Counted from the stretch's first letter, positions 44,904-56,959 are shown. The stretch is DNA of 64,000 bases from Biomphalaria glabrata (GCF_947242115.1 NC_074726.1:7709070-7773069); one strand, 5' to 3'. Numbers and translations are program-made. The notes: generated by a model from the sequence alone, not told the origin.

Positions 44904-45820
44904 CAGAGTGTTTCCTAGACGTTTTACCTTGACGGAACACTTGGCACATTCTGAGTCATTATAGGAACACTCGGCACATTCTGAGTCATTATAGGAACAC
45001 TTGGCACATTCTGAGTCATTATAGGAACACTTGGCACATTCTGAGTCATTATAGGAAAACTTGGCACATTCTGAGTCATTATAGGAACACTTGGCACATT
45101 CTGAGTCATTAAAGGAACACTCGGCACATTCTGAGTCATTATAGGAACACTTGGCACATTCTGAGTCATTATAGGAACACTTGGCACATTCTGAGTCATT
45201 ATAGGAACACTTGGCACATTCTGAGTCATTATAGGAACACTTGGCACATTCTGAGTCATTGTAGGAACACTTGGCACATTCTGAGTCATTATAGGAACAC
45301 TTGGCACATTCTGAGTCATTATAGGAAAACTTGGCACATTCTGAGTCATTATAGGAACACTCGGCACATTCTGAGTCATTATAGGAACACTTGGCACGTT
45401 CTGAGTCATTATAGGAACACTTGGCACATTCTGAGTCATTATAGGAACACTTGGCACATTCTGAGTCATTATAGGAAAACTTGGCACATTCTGAGTCATT
45501 ATAGGAACACTCGGCACATTCTGAGTCATTATAGGAACACTTGGCACGTTCTGAGTCATTATAGGAACACTCGGCACATGCTGAGTCATTATAGGAACAC
45601 TCGGCACATTCTGAGTCATTATAGGAACACTCGGCACATTCTGAGTCATTATAGGAACACTTGGCACATTCTGAGTCATTGTAGGAACACTTTGCTTATT
45701 TTTTTTTATAGATATTAATAATTAATTCCTAACTAGTTACAATTCCAGTAGTTCTTGGAACAGCTATTCGGGCCTCGCGGTACACTAGGGTTCCGCCGAA
45801 CACAGTTTGAGAAACACTAG
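44904..45820. mobile_element. hAT-like MITE carrying an amplified 30-bp repeat
   Basis: Left end CAGAGTGTTTCCTAGAC and right end AGTTTGAGAAACACTAG match the MITE at 35691-35885. The right half also matches (TTCTTGGAACAGCTATTC and GGGTTCCGCCGAACACAG). The difference is a 25-unit array inserted where the short copy has one unit. Confidence 0.8.
44934..45683. repeat. 30-bp minisatellite, 25 units
   Basis: Exactly 750 bp of units starting GGAACACTTGGCACATTCTG, with few substitutions (T/C at TTGG/TCGG and ATTATA/ATTGTA). Near identity means recent expansion or homogenisation. Confidence 0.95.
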
Positions 45821-46331
45821 CCTAAATGTTTCTTCCTTATCGAATAATATTCTTAAGATCTTATTATTTGATAGAAAAAGCTCAAAGTTCTTAAATATCT
45901 CCTCCCCCCCCCCACACACACACACAAAGTACATACCTCCACGTGATCGATGAACTGTAATTTTAGATGCACAAACAAGCGAAAACTTTAAGAGAGAACA
46001 GCGTCTGGACCCAGCAATGCTTGTTTACTGGCTGTGTAATGAATACTGTTGTAACCTAAACACAATAACGTTACATTAAGCTCATTAGGGTTACCTCAGA
46101 AACTAGGTCTTTAGATTAACAGTGCAGCATAAAAAAACATTCTATTTTTCCGTTAATGACTTTTGGTTTTGGATATCGTCTGCTCGATTGAAGTTACGTT
46201 GTCTTGTAAAGAAATCTATACGAAGGGATTGTGCGTCATGTCAAACTGCATGATGGTGATTTCTGTATTTGACCACACAATACAACACATTTCTGGATTT
46301 TGTCGTCATAAATCTTGAAATACTAGTTAAG

Positions 46332-46537
46332 CCATGCTCAAACTAAGGCCATCGGGCCACAATCGGCCCGTGTTTGTTTTTTTTTATAGCTATACGGCAC
46401 GAAACGTCTGCTCAGTGTCCTTATTGAAGCTGCAGTAGCTCAGTACCACAGACCTCGATGTTTTGAGTTGATGGGGCCGTCACACGAGAGCGGGAAACTA
46501 AAACGATCCCAGGTCTTAACAGTGTTGAGAACCGCTG
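46332..46537. mobile_element. hAT-like MITE remnant
   Basis: It ends GTGTTGAGAACCGCTG, the reverse of the common CAGCGGTTCTCAAC hAT terminus. It begins near CATGCTCAAACTAAGGCC, followed by CGGGCCACAATCGGCCCG. The left terminus is imperfect. Confidence 0.5.
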
Positions 46538-46724
46538 TATTACAAGAGAAGTAATAGAATAATTGAATCCACCAAGTTTTGCTGCGATGACTACACTGTC
46601 TGCGTTAGTTAAATAAGATGTATGTGGCTATGTTACATTTATCTATGTTTGATCAATAAGGCGGACACTGTAACAGTGACAATGATCAAATTATATCCTA
46701 GACCAGACTAAAGTAAAAAAAAAA

Positions 46725-46975
46725 AAAGTTCCCCTTTCAGACCTTGCGATTCTATAGGGAAGATAATGTTAAGGTCATTAGTTTATTTTGCTGCCAACGG
46801 TTAACGAGCTGGATGTCATGTGGCCAATGCAACGACTAACCGCCTCTACATTCCCAACTAAAGTCTGGTACCCATTAGAGCTGGGTGGACTCAGGGGTGC
46901 CCTAAAAATCCTAAAATTCAAAATCCCTGTCTTTACCGAGATTCGAACCCAGGACTCAGGTCCAGAAGCCAAGCT
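46725..46975 (-). repeat. SINE S1 family
   Basis: Minus strand: GCTTCTGGACCTGAGTCCTG, B box GGGTTCGAATC and the S1 body. The pol III B box is intact. Confidence 0.82.
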
Positions 46976-47436
46976 AGACTAGACTATGCTTCTAGGATTC
47001 TCAAATCATATGACTTCCACTACCTTTCGGGCTTTAAAGTGATGATTTAATATTACAAGATCTTCCACTTGCGACAGGCACAATTTAAATTTAACGCCAC
47101 CCCCTCCACCTGTTATGAAGTGTGTGTGTGTGTTTCTATGGTGACGGCTCGAGGAGGTTAGATATGCAGTTTGAATGATGCAAGATAAGCAGCATTGTCG
47201 TCAGCGGTCTTAAGTACAACAGACGAGTACAGACTGCCAGAGTGATAAGGGGTGTTTTTGTAGTGAGCCGGATTTTGTTCAGAATACCATTTCATATTAT
47301 TACTAAAGTCTGCTACATTTATTTCATTTCATCTCAAGCTGTTTTTGCCTATATTGTAAGTTATATATAATATATTTAACAAATAATTATTATTCAATTA
47401 GAATTGTGGAAGTAATTTCAAGTTTTACAAGCTAAT

Positions 47437-47514
47437 ATGCCTACAGCGTTTAAGATGTCTACCAGCAGTTTGGTGCTACACGTCAACGACAGTCCAGAAC
47501 ACCCCATTAAAGAG
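47437..47514 (+). CDS. Possible first coding exon of an unknown gene
   Basis: ATG at 47437 opens MPTAFKMSTSSLVLHVNDSP and six more residues, then GAG and a GTAGGTG donor at 47515. A second in-frame ATG lies at 47455, and a TATATAATATA run lies about 80 bp upstream. I found no matching downstream exon in the window, so this is only a candidate. If real, the gene would run rightward, opposite to the receptor at 50920-53575. Confidence 0.3.
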
Positions 47515-47754
47515 GTAGGTGTAGTAGTAGTAGATTAGATGCTTATTATTATAATCCTGTGTGTGTGTATGTGTTTATATGTGTGTATGTATGTAGGCCT
47601 ATATATGTTTGTATGTGTGTATATGTATGAGTGTGTGTGTGTATATATATTTGTGTATATGTGTGTATATATGTATGTGTGTATGTGTGTGTCAATTTTC
47701 ATTGTTTTCTTGGAGACAGTTCTCTAGTATCTTACGGTCAGGAGTCAGCATTCT

Positions 47755-48235
47755 TTCCTCTTTTCTTTCTCTTCTCTATCTATTTCTCTCTTTCTCTACC
47801 TCAACTCTCTTTTTCTTTCTCTTTCATTCTCTCTCTTTCTTTGTTTCCTCTCTCCCACCACTCTCTCCTCCTACGAACTTTCTCTAATATTCATTCACTT
47901 TCTTTCCTCCACTCTCTAACAAAGAGAGAGAGAGAGAGAGATAGAGTAAACAAATAAGACAAATAAAAGAGTAAATAAGAGAGTGGGAAAAGAAATAAAA
48001 GAAAGTATAGACCATAAATGAAAAACCCCTCTCTCTCTATCTCTCTCTCTTTATTTCTCCCTCCATCTTTTTCTCCTCTCATTTTCTTTCTCTCGATAGC
48101 TTTCTTTTTTTATCTTTCTTTCTCTCTCTGTCTCTCTCTCTCTCTCTCTCTTTTTCTCTTTCTTCCTCCCAATCTCTATCTTTCTCTATCTTTCTTTCTC
48201 TGTCTTTTTCTCTCTGTATATAAATATCTATCTGT
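47755..48235. repeat. Pyrimidine-rich (CT)n region
   Basis: TCTCTC/TTTCTT blocks, interrupted near 47920-48020. A TGTGTG/TATG stretch (47550-47690) precedes it. Confidence 0.9.
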
Positions 48236-48239
48236 ATCT

Positions 48240-49640
48240 CTATCTCAATACAGCATGCCATCATTCTTAGTCGTTCAATATGGGATTGTTATGTTGTTAA
48301 AAATGTTATGTTGTGATTGTTTTCACTTTTGTAAGCTCATCACTTCTGTTAGGGAGAACACCAGGAGGTCAACTTGCCCGTCATGACATGCCCTACACAG
48401 AGTAAAATAACACAAACCATAAGAACTTTGTTTTCTCATTTCTGTATTTAAATGTTTATTCATATTTTATAAGTTTAAAAAATACATTGCGTGTCGCAAA
48501 AGAAAACACATGAAATAGGAACATTCAAACGCGCGTTTAAAGTCATACTTAGCTAGGGAGCTAACACCACGAAAAAATTATATTTTTTGTTATAATATTA
48601 ATTTTACATACTGAGAAAAAGATGTACATTTATGTATTCCGTATCTGTCTAAATTTTTTTAAAAAAAGATAAATTATATATAAGTCAATAGATCATAAAA
48701 AGATAGTGGTGTATTAAAAAAAATATTAAAGACATAAAAGTTGCCTGATAATTAATATTTAAGTCTAAATTATAGACAAACATTAAAATGTAACCATATT
48801 TTATCATCTTACTTCTAAATTTAAGAATACATGAGTCATTGAATGCCAAACCAATAATACAGCCAATTAACCGGAGATAAGTAATGTAACTAATGACTCT
48901 CTAATGTTATTCTATTTTGGTATCACCACACACACACACACACAAACAAACACACACACACAACTCACACACCAGAAAATGATGCTAATTTTAAGAGAAC
49001 TCTTGTTTTAAACAAATTGATTCCCAGATATATTTAGTTACCTGAGAATAAGGTCACGAGTAAAAGTATACACAAATACTAGCTAGAGTTCCCTTCTAAT
49101 GGAAGAGTTAGAAAGGGCTAGGGTTCGGTATTTAAGAGGTAAAGCTAGTAAGTAACAAGAAAAAAAAAACATTTTTAAATTGTACATTCCATTTTAGAAC
49201 TTAAAATAATTTTAAAAATCAATTTAAATGTCTTTTTTAGCTCAAACCAGGTAACGAACGAACGAACGATTTGGACACCGTCAGCTCCTTGTACTTGGAT
49301 GCAACTGAATAGGCCTGCGGGCTGCGACCACTGTAGAATTGAGCAATTATTTATTAGTACTTTCATTATAGAAACATCTGGAACTACATCTAGAATTCTG
49401 ATTTAGAACTCTACTATTCTAGATCTAGATCTACTTCTAGGTTATATAATCTAGACGTAATCTATATTAGATTTACGTAAAAATATAAGCACAGCTTAGA
49501 TTATCTATCAATAAACTGTAAGCCGATTCAGATTTAATTAACAACTCAGTTATAAGTACGGCTGAATCGATACCATTCGTTATAGACCTCAATACTAGCC
49601 TGCAACGTCACAACCTGTGGGCAGTTTAGACCAATAGCTA
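48240..49640. other. Intergenic AT-rich stretch
   Basis: A (CA)n run lies at 48926-48962 and tRNA-like SINE debris may lie near 49240-49330 (ACACCGTCAGCT is shared with 16640). CTAGATCTAGATCTAC motifs occur near 49420. No gene seen. Confidence 0.45.
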
Positions 49641-49689
49641 GTTATCTTGTCGTACAGGCCTGTGATCAATAACGATTGTTCTCAGCTGA

Positions 49690-50140
49690 ATACGCCATGT
49701 TTTTTTTTACTAGACCAGGGCAATGCTTCTCTGCCTCAACGTGGAGGTCGGGTGGAAAACGGTCGTTACAGGAGATTATTAAGTCAATGGGGAAACAAAA
49801 AGGAAAGCCCTGTTGGGACCGAGTTCATCGCACTGACGAGGATGCGAGAAATTCCCAACAAACATGTCACTAAAAACACAGCGGGGCCGTTTTTTAAGGC
49901 AGACACGGCAAATGGGGAAGTTTCCCAAGGTGTGCTCCGCCTTTGGCCTCCCCTCTAAGTTCTAGCCCAAGCATCTTGGGATATGAGCCATCGGTAATAG
50001 AAATGTAAAACGTTACATCTTTCCCAGACAGAAGTTTGTTCAGACTGACAGATAGAGGCAAGCTTCGTAGGTCGAAAGTGGTCCACGAGTCTAAGACTGA
50101 ACTCTAAGGCCGCCTTTGGGGATGGAGGGGGTGGGGGGTA
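49690..50140. other. GC-richer block of unknown nature
   Basis: About 300 bp (49720-49970) are clearly less AT-rich than their surroundings and open in two plus frames at once (103 and 65 codons). Neither frame shows a domain, splice context or hydrophobic pattern I recognise. It may be an unrecognised repeat or a regulatory block. Confidence 0.3.
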
Positions 50141-50919
50141 TTTACAAACAACGTAAGTTGATCTTGACTGTCAAAGCGTGTCTGTCGTAGTGTACAATAA
50201 ATCTTCAAACACTGGTGGTAAGGATTCGTCCAGCTGTCATCAAGCTCTTATAAAATTATTTTTTTTTGCACTACGTTAAATAGTTTCTTCTTAAAACTTA
50301 AGTTACAGAGGCGAGACTTCCTTTGATAACAGGCATTTCGAGGCTGTGATAATATAATCTTAGTAGTTCATAAATGATGTCATAGTTACCTTTCTCTAAG
50401 GTAGACTCAGGAACATAATCTAATCCGGGGTTAAAATGCAGATTATCTCTTCAATCTGAACTCAGTAGCCAAGCAAAGTATGAGTTGACGGTAATGCCTA
50501 GGGCTGATTTACCTATAAGCAACAAAGCTATAGCTATGGGTTCCAAGTAATGTAATATCTGGATTTATAAAGGGCTCCATATCTTAAAAAGCTTAAAACC
50601 TATTCAAGTCTAAAAACGTAATTAGTAATGTCCCATGTTATAGAAATGAGCAGTGATTTCCTACAGAGAAGTCAACAGGGCCTCCTGTTGATGGTATGAT
50701 TCTTCAGTTACAACTTCATGACATTTAACTGATATACTATTGTATGACATAGAAGAAAAAGATAACTCATATAATAGATATTGTGTTGGGCTACTTCAGT
50801 GTAATGGGAGCGCAGTCACACAAACATTTACGACGAATCCACTGTGTTTTGCAAGACACTAAGCTCTTCTTGCTGCTTTGAGTAGACGGCATCTGTCAGG
50901 GTCTGTCTCTGATTTCCCG

Positions 50920-51089
50920 CTAAGATCTTTCGTGTGAATTCACGCGGCACAGGCAAAACAGCCAATGGCAAGGCTTCTTACATACGTTCTTGACCCGCTC
51001 AGAAATGGTATCGCTGAAGATGCTGTAGATCCAAGGATTGGTGCAGCTGTTGACACTCGCCAACAGCAAGATGATGGTGAAGGCTTTGC
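50920..51089 (-). CDS. Receptor exon: TM7 and C-terminus
   Basis: Acceptor TTCTTTTCTTGTACCAG, phase 1; stop TAG at 50922-50920. Encodes NSCTNPWIY and 55 residues in all. Confidence 0.82.
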
Positions 51090-53575
51090 CTGGTACAAGA
51101 AAAGAAAATGTTGACATTAAAAGTTTGTGTTAAATAGATCTATAGCTATTTTTAATTTTGTTAATATGGCAGAGTGTTATTGCTGGATATGCGCATTATG
51201 TGGTACCTAAAGACAGTAAGAGAATGTACTTTATAAAGAGACGCTACTAATGTCTCATTGACAGATTGCGTGTCTGGTTCTTGCACACAAGTCCTAGCAT
51301 ATAATGCATCGCAAGTCCTAGCGTATAATGCATCACAAGTCCTAGCGTATGATGCATCACAAGTCCTAGCGTATAACGCATCACAAGTTCTAGCGTATAA
51401 TGCATCAGATGAACTAAGAGAAAGTGGTGTTATTTAGACTGACAGATTGCGTGTCTGGTTCTTGCACACAAGTCCTAGCGTATGATGCATCACAAGTCCT
51501 AGCGTAAAACGCATCACAAGTCCTAGCGTATAATGCATCAGATGAACTAAGAGAAAGTGGTGTTATTTAGACTTCCTAGGGGGCGCGGTGGCTGAGTGGT
51601 TAAGCGCTTGGCTTCCGAACTTGGGGTCCTGTGTTCGAATCTTGGTGAAGATTGGTATTTTGTATTTAGGGATTTTTAGAGCGCCCATAAGTCCATCCAA
51701 TTCCAATGGAGCATGACACCCTGCTCGTTAACCGTTGGCCAAAGAAACAATTGACCTTAACATCATCTGCCCTAGGCTTATACAACACAAGGTCTGAAAT
51801 GAGAATTTTATTTTAGACTTTCTGCATTTCAGAATCCTAATTAGCTTCTGTTTATTGTAAAGTTAAAGAAGCCGCAATTTTTCTTTAGAAAACATTGTTT
51901 TTCTCTAAAAAGTCTTTTTATAGCGACTATATTCCTGGAGCTAAAGATCTATATAAAATAATAGATTTGTGTAAATGGGATAATGGTTGCACAGAAATGT
52001 AAACAGGAAGGGATTTTTTTACATTTTGTTTTCTAATAGCTTCGAGTTTCTACACAGAAGAGTAAATAGTGTAAGGGGAGATTATTATTTTCAGGTACCA
52101 CAAAAGTTAGAGAACTCTCGTTTTCTAACTGGGTTTGAAGGATTATAAAAATAGAAGACAAGCTTTTATCAGGTCCATTCAGTTCATCAGTTTCAAGCTT
52201 TATGTTGAGTCTACTTTTGTGAATCTATTAATGAATTATAAAGTGAACTATTGCTTAATTATATATTGTATTCAATCTTTTCAAGATTTATAATTAAAAG
52301 ATTGAAATATTTTTTCATAAAGGGTAATGCATATAACATTTTACTGATACAGGGTTCTTGAGCATTCTATTGGAAATTGAGCCATGGGGTTTATATAAAA
52401 AATACTAGGCCCTTATAACCTCTCAAGTTCATTGTAACTGTTACCTTCAAATGGAGCTGTAAAATCGTATGCTGCCCACATCTGACCAACGAAGAAAGGC
52501 GCCCAGCATAGAACGTAGCAGATGACCACTGTGAAGGTCAACTTTATCGTTTTCACCTTGGCCCTCGAGATCCCCATCCTCAGCCCTTGAGGGACGCTGC
52601 TGGCGTCGGTCCGGATGATACTGGTGCCGTTGATGGCGTGTTTCTTGCTGCTGGGGTATCTTCTCGTTGGGGTGTCAGAAGAAGAGCTGCAGGCGCTGTG
52701 CCGTGTCTCCAGCACGTTGGGGGACAAGCTTCGAATAGAAGAGAGTCGAATTCTCTTCTTGTTTGTTGATGCCGACGAGTCTCTTATGCTAGCCTCTGTT
52801 TCCTTCTTTCCTCTATTGTCACGAGAAAAACTGTCGCTATTTACACGATTGTTTTGAGATGACTTTGAATATGTATATATATATAATGCTGATGACGGCG
52901 TAGGCGAGTGCAGAGTGGAGTTCTTAGAGGAATCTACTGAAAGAAAGCTCCGCTCGTGGCAAGAGTCTTTGTCACAGGTAGGTATAAGGTCGCTTGTTGC
53001 GTCAGTAAGAGAGGAAATCTTTTGACACCCTTCCGGAGATGTCTCACCGCTAATGTTATGATAAATCGCTGCGTTGATGTCATCATGACCCCTCTCCGTG
53101 CCCACAGCGCTGGCCCCTCCCTCTCGCGTTTGACACGAAGACCTAGGCCACGCCCCCTGAGGGCTTATCTCTGACCTTATCAGAATGTCGACCAGGTCAG
53201 TTCCCACGTCCTTGCATGCTTCTTCGTTTCTCCCCAAGACAGGCTTTCGTCTAGAAGAGGCTGTTTGGAGAGGGGACGCGCTGACGTCACGGTCATTCGC
53301 ATCTTGCGGCGCCCTCCGAAGACTCTCTTCTCCTCCGGCGACGTGCTCCACGACGAGACCCGTGACATTGGAATCGTGTTCAGCACAGCCCCGGGGCAGA
53401 GTATTATCCGAGCCCTCGACGCCATCTTGACTTGAAGTGTTATTAACACCAGACGCTTGGCTGTCCAGCCTCACCCCCAAACTAGCTCCACTCTGCGCTG
53501 GTAATTGGCTGGGACTCCGTTGTTTGGACTCAACCACAGGCCAGCGGATGTCAGTACATTCAGACTTTGGACTCT
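50920..53575 (-). CDS. Conopressin/vasopressin-receptor-like GPCR, last two exons
   Basis: Two minus exons, 53575-52445 and 51089-50920, join through phase 1 (FE then G then KAFT). The second-last exon encodes a serine-rich third intracellular loop of more than 330 residues, then ISRAKVKTIKLTFTVVICY, LCWAPFFVGQMWAAYD (TM6) and the third extracellular loop. The last exon encodes TM7, LLLASVNSCTNPWIYSIFSD, and a cysteine-rich tail (CKKPCHWLFCLC), perhaps palmitoylated, ending HERS. RAK-x-K-T-x-K-x-TF, CWAPFF-x-x-QMW and NSC-x-NPWIY are hallmarks of the vasopressin/oxytocin receptor family, which couples to Gq or Gs at the plasma membrane. TM1-TM5 lie beyond the right edge, so at least 10 kb of intron separates them. 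The loop is far longer than in typical family members. A CCAP/NPS-type receptor is the main alternative. Confidence 0.75.
51258..51570. repeat. Nested tandem repeats in the receptor's last intron
   Basis: A 23-24-bp unit (ACAAGTCCTAGCGTATAATG) repeats within two larger direct copies that share GACAGATTGCGTGTCTGGTT and end GAACTAAGAGAAAGTGGTG. Confidence 0.88.
51583..51818 (+). repeat. SINE S1 family, full-length
   Basis: Head GCGGTGGCTGAGTGGTTAAG, B box GTGTTCGAATC, body with GGAGCATGACACCCTGCTCG and TTAACCGTTGGCC, then a short A/T tail. It is the clearest copy for defining the family. Confidence 0.88.
52030..52330 (+). promoter_or_regulatory. Promoter-like repeat copy 2
   Basis: TATAAAAATAG near 52144, then TCCATTCAGTTCATCAGTTT and GTCTACTTTTGTGAATC, as at 18886-18960. 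It sits in the receptor intron in the opposite orientation to the receptor. Confidence 0.35.
52445..53575 (-). CDS. Receptor exon: third intracellular loop and TM6
   Basis: Acceptor TTTTTTGTCTACAG, phase-1 entry; donor GTAACAGTT, phase 1. 376 full codons. The loop is low in hydrophobics and rich in Ser, Thr and charged residues, offering many phosphorylation sites. GC content is higher than in the surrounding intron. Confidence 0.8.
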
Positions 53576-53924
53576 CTGTAGACAAAAAATGTAAAAATAG
53601 GTTATTGTCTTATTGCTGTTATTTACAATGTGGTGTTGTTGTCTTGAGTATGCTGATGGTTGCACTTTAACTGGGTACTTTTGTCTGGTAGGGTACTTTT
53701 GTTTGGTAGGGTACTTTTGTTTATTGCATAACGCTAAAATCACAAATTGTAACAAAACACAAAAAACAAACACACACACAACCACAAAGAGTAAAGTATA
53801 AAAATAATCGAGTTTTACAAAATTGTTCCCTATTACATTTTTCATACATATATTAAACATAAATGAACGGCAGCCACCAGGGACCAAGTTTTTAAATGAG
53901 AGAAAGTAGTGAATAAAATGCTAC

Positions 53925-54035
53925 GAAAATAAGGGACTGCGCCGACCAAGGCTCGAACCAGTAACCCTGGAAACGACAACACCGCTCTAGCGATAACTTA
54001 AACCTCTAGACTCTTGACCATCGGGATGTCCTATA
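53925..54035 (-). repeat. tRNA-like SINE fragment
   Basis: Minus strand: GATGGTCAAGAGTCTAGAGG, GCGGTGTTGTCGTTTCCAGG and the B box ACTGGTTCGAGCC. It is tRNA-shaped but lacks a complete acceptor stem. Confidence 0.5.
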
Positions 54036-54529
54036 TTTACATTTTTCATAGTATCGATTGAAGTGATGGAGAAAGTATCGACTTCTTTTAGCGCTTCGAT
54101 CTCATCTAAACTTAACAAGACGATTATCACACACTTTACTCGCGTCTAGCCATTCAAACTTATCGCCATCAGAAACTGTTCTACCTGTTATTACATTTCA
54201 ATATTGTTTGTTTTGTTTTGCTACGTATCAAATCTTCAGACCCCCACTCTCCCTTTAACAAATAGTAACAAATGTGTAACCCCTCCCCTTTTGTTATAGT
54301 CGTTACACGATATCCGTCTGTTCCCCCCTAGCAGTTTCAAAGGACTAAAATGTGATTGTTGAAATTAGCTTGGTGGGGAAGAAAATGGATGTCATGTTTT
54401 ATAGTTCTCCTAAACTTGGCTAAAAAAAACCTATTACGCGTTCGTAAAAATTGTTTAGAAAATGTATTTCTTCATTAATAATAATCATAATTTGATATGC
54501 TGATATATATATATATATATATAATGGCA

Positions 54530-54680
54530 ATGTTTTCGATTCCCAAGATTAAGGATGAGTGCATTGTTTCACATGACTATGCAAACCTACTTGCGACCTG
54601 CATATTTTTCGCATCTCGTGCAGACAAAGCCAATGTCCACCGGCGATTTGTTTTCTGCGTCTGTCTTCAACAATGACTTT
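54530..54680 (-). mobile_element. LINE tail fragment (family C)
   Basis: Minus frame: CLHEMRKICRSQVGLHSHVK, the zinc-finger end of a reverse transcriptase; second copy of 29450-29595. Confidence 0.7.
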
Positions 54681-55239
54681 CCCTTTGAATGAATTGGGCA
54701 TCGCACAAATAAAATACACTTTTGAGATAATGAAAATGGTGTTTTTTAAATATATATTTTTTTTTGGAGATTCTTTTGTTCGTATTTGTATTCCCACAGT
54801 TTACTCACTGACATTCTTCCAACTATATCACGTGACTATTCGGTTTCAGATAGAAACTGTATGGGTGGCTTCTAACCTTATTGATCTGTTTTTTCAGTGA
54901 TCACAGAATCAGACGCGGTCCTTCTCGATCAGTATCTTTATTTCCGGTTCAGTGTTGCTGGAATACTAACTATTTTATTAAGCAGATGACATTAAGCGGG
55001 CCAGATGAAACAGAAACACGAGGGCTAGGGCGAAAGGAGGAGCCTAGGAAACGTATTCCTATTCCCACCCACCTCTTTTTGTCCGGCAATTTTTTTTCCG
55101 AACCTATTTAATAATTCACAGACCACGTGACGTGCCTCCCTGTCAATCCTTAATAAAGCTGGCCTGTCCAACGATTAAGGCGACGGTATTAATTAAGACT
55201 AGAGAGAGCTCGGCCAGAGTTTCACCTTTAACAAACAGA

Positions 55240-55283
55240 ATGGGGAGGCAAGTAGTACTAGATCTCACCAACGACTTGTATGA
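55240..55283 (+). CDS. Possible short first exon
   Basis: ATGGGGAGGCAAGTAGTACT opens MGRQVVLDLTNDLY, followed by GA and a strong GTGAGTAC donor at 55284. No continuing exon was found; it may be chance. Confidence 0.18.
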
Positions 55284-55800
55284 GTGAGTACCTCTTGGCC
55301 AGTAGCCTACTTAACTAAATAGACTGATACCTTGTCCGAGCTAATCCATAAATAGCTAACTTTTTTTTTTGTATGTGTGTCCGACCAACGCAATATGGAA
55401 GCATTAAAAAGCATACAATATACTCTTTTGCACATTATCAATGAAGAATCTAATTTCTAAACCATTCCGCTTGTTGTAACTTGTCAATTGTTATTGATGA
55501 GTTGGCAACAGTGATCTCTTCAGTTTAGTGACTTTGACATTGTTTTTGTTTTTTTATTTTGACTTTTTAAAAGAATCTTTCCCAATTTTCCTCTTGTGTT
55601 TTTTTTTTATATCATTTTCATTGGGCTTCATTGTTTCGCCCCCTTATTTATCAATATTACTTTCTCTTCTTTTTCTCTCTTACTGTATTTTATTTTCGTA
55701 AACAGATGTCATTGAAATGTAAAGCAGACATTAAAAGTCAAAACGTAAACAGAGAACAGGTTTAATGGTATTAATATTTACCGTCTATTTACTCACTATG

Positions 55801-56062
55801 CAGGCGCTGCGGCTGAGCGGTAAAGCGCTTGACTTCCGAACCGGGGTCCGGGGTTCGAATCCTGGTGAAGACTGGGATTTTTAATTTCGGGATCTTCGGG
55901 CGCCTCTGAGTCCCCCCAGCTCTAATGGGTACTAATGGGGAAAAGTAAATGCGGTTGGTCGTTGTGCTGGCTACATGACACCCTCGTTAACCGTAGGCCA
56001 CAGAATCATCTGCCCTATAGACCGCAGGGTCTGAAAAAGGGGAGGGGGGGGGGACTTTACTT
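55801..56062 (+). repeat. SINE S1 family, full-length
   Basis: Head GCGCTGCGGCTGAGCGGTAA, GACTTCCGAACCGGGG, B box GGGTTCGAATCC, the body, then GACCGCAGGGTCTGAAAAAG. Confidence 0.88.
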
Positions 56063-56689
56063 CTTTTTTTTATTTACACACGATCCCAGGTCTCAATCTC
56101 TTTTAAAAACCCGGTGCTGGATTTACCTATAGGCAACACAAGCTTTAGCGTAGGGTCCCACTGCAGTGTGTAATAACCTTTTTTTATTTTTAGCTTAGCG
56201 ACTCACAATAGAAGACGGACTTTGACTGCGACATTTAGTGAGGTGGCCGATAGTGGGGTTTAGTTGTTTTTTTTTATGTCTTATTCTAATCAGCGTTAGG
56301 ACTTTGAGGAGACAACATCTGTTAGCGACAGAGACTCGACCGTGGCCCATTCTACATTCAAGTTCGTTGAAATTGTTAAACTTTCTGGATTTAAGCCTTT
56401 CACGTGTTGTTTGCATTGTATTTTTTTGCCTATCAAACACGCATCTAAAGATGGACCAAGACACTTAAACATGTCTTGAGTAATTGGAGATATACAAGAG
56501 ACACATCTTTACAGTGACACTTTACACCTCAAAGAAATGGTTCCAGGGAGATTTTCATTCATTCTGAGGAAAGAGCAAACTAAAATAGTGCCTTACGTTG
56601 ATTATGTGGGCCATCATATCTCAGCTTCGAATCTAGTCTAAAAGTTAAGTAGCTAAAAGACTAAAAAATATTGAACCATAAATTTATAA

Positions 56690-56955
56690 ATAGAAAAACA
56701 AAACCTAATGAAATACTCAGAAAGACACAAAGATAGAGGGACATTTCTTATTCCATACGCTAGAATCAATTTATAGAAGTGCTCCTTTCCTAGTGCCATT
56801 AGAGAATGGAATGGGTTGCCTGAATCAGCTAGGAAAACCAACGACTTGTCAGAGTTTAAGTCATTGATTAACACACATGAGTAGATTGACATGCAATGCG
56901 TAGGAAATAATTAGCTTCTTTTTTGAAGTTATGTCTGTAATATATAAGATAAGAA
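56690..56955 (+). mobile_element. LINE family A 3' fragment
   Basis: MKYSERHKDRGTFLIPYAR, then WNGLPES and KSLINTH, with breaks, ending in a TATAAGATAAGA tail. Confidence 0.8.
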
Positions 56956-56959
56956 GAAA

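Noticed and set aside
44924-45679. 251-codon minus frame with a perfect ten-residue repeat
   Set aside because: The 30-bp minisatellite is a multiple of three, so any stop-free frame stays open. There is no signal, splice context or codon signal, and the array is explained by MITE amplification.
47539-48386. Hydrophobic Ser/Leu/Cys-rich frames
   Set aside because: Produced by TG/TATG and CT simple repeats.
53471-53887. 138-codon frame overlapping the receptor acceptor
   Set aside because: It reads through the intron in another frame and the hydrophobic part is T/G-rich intron, not a receptor helix.
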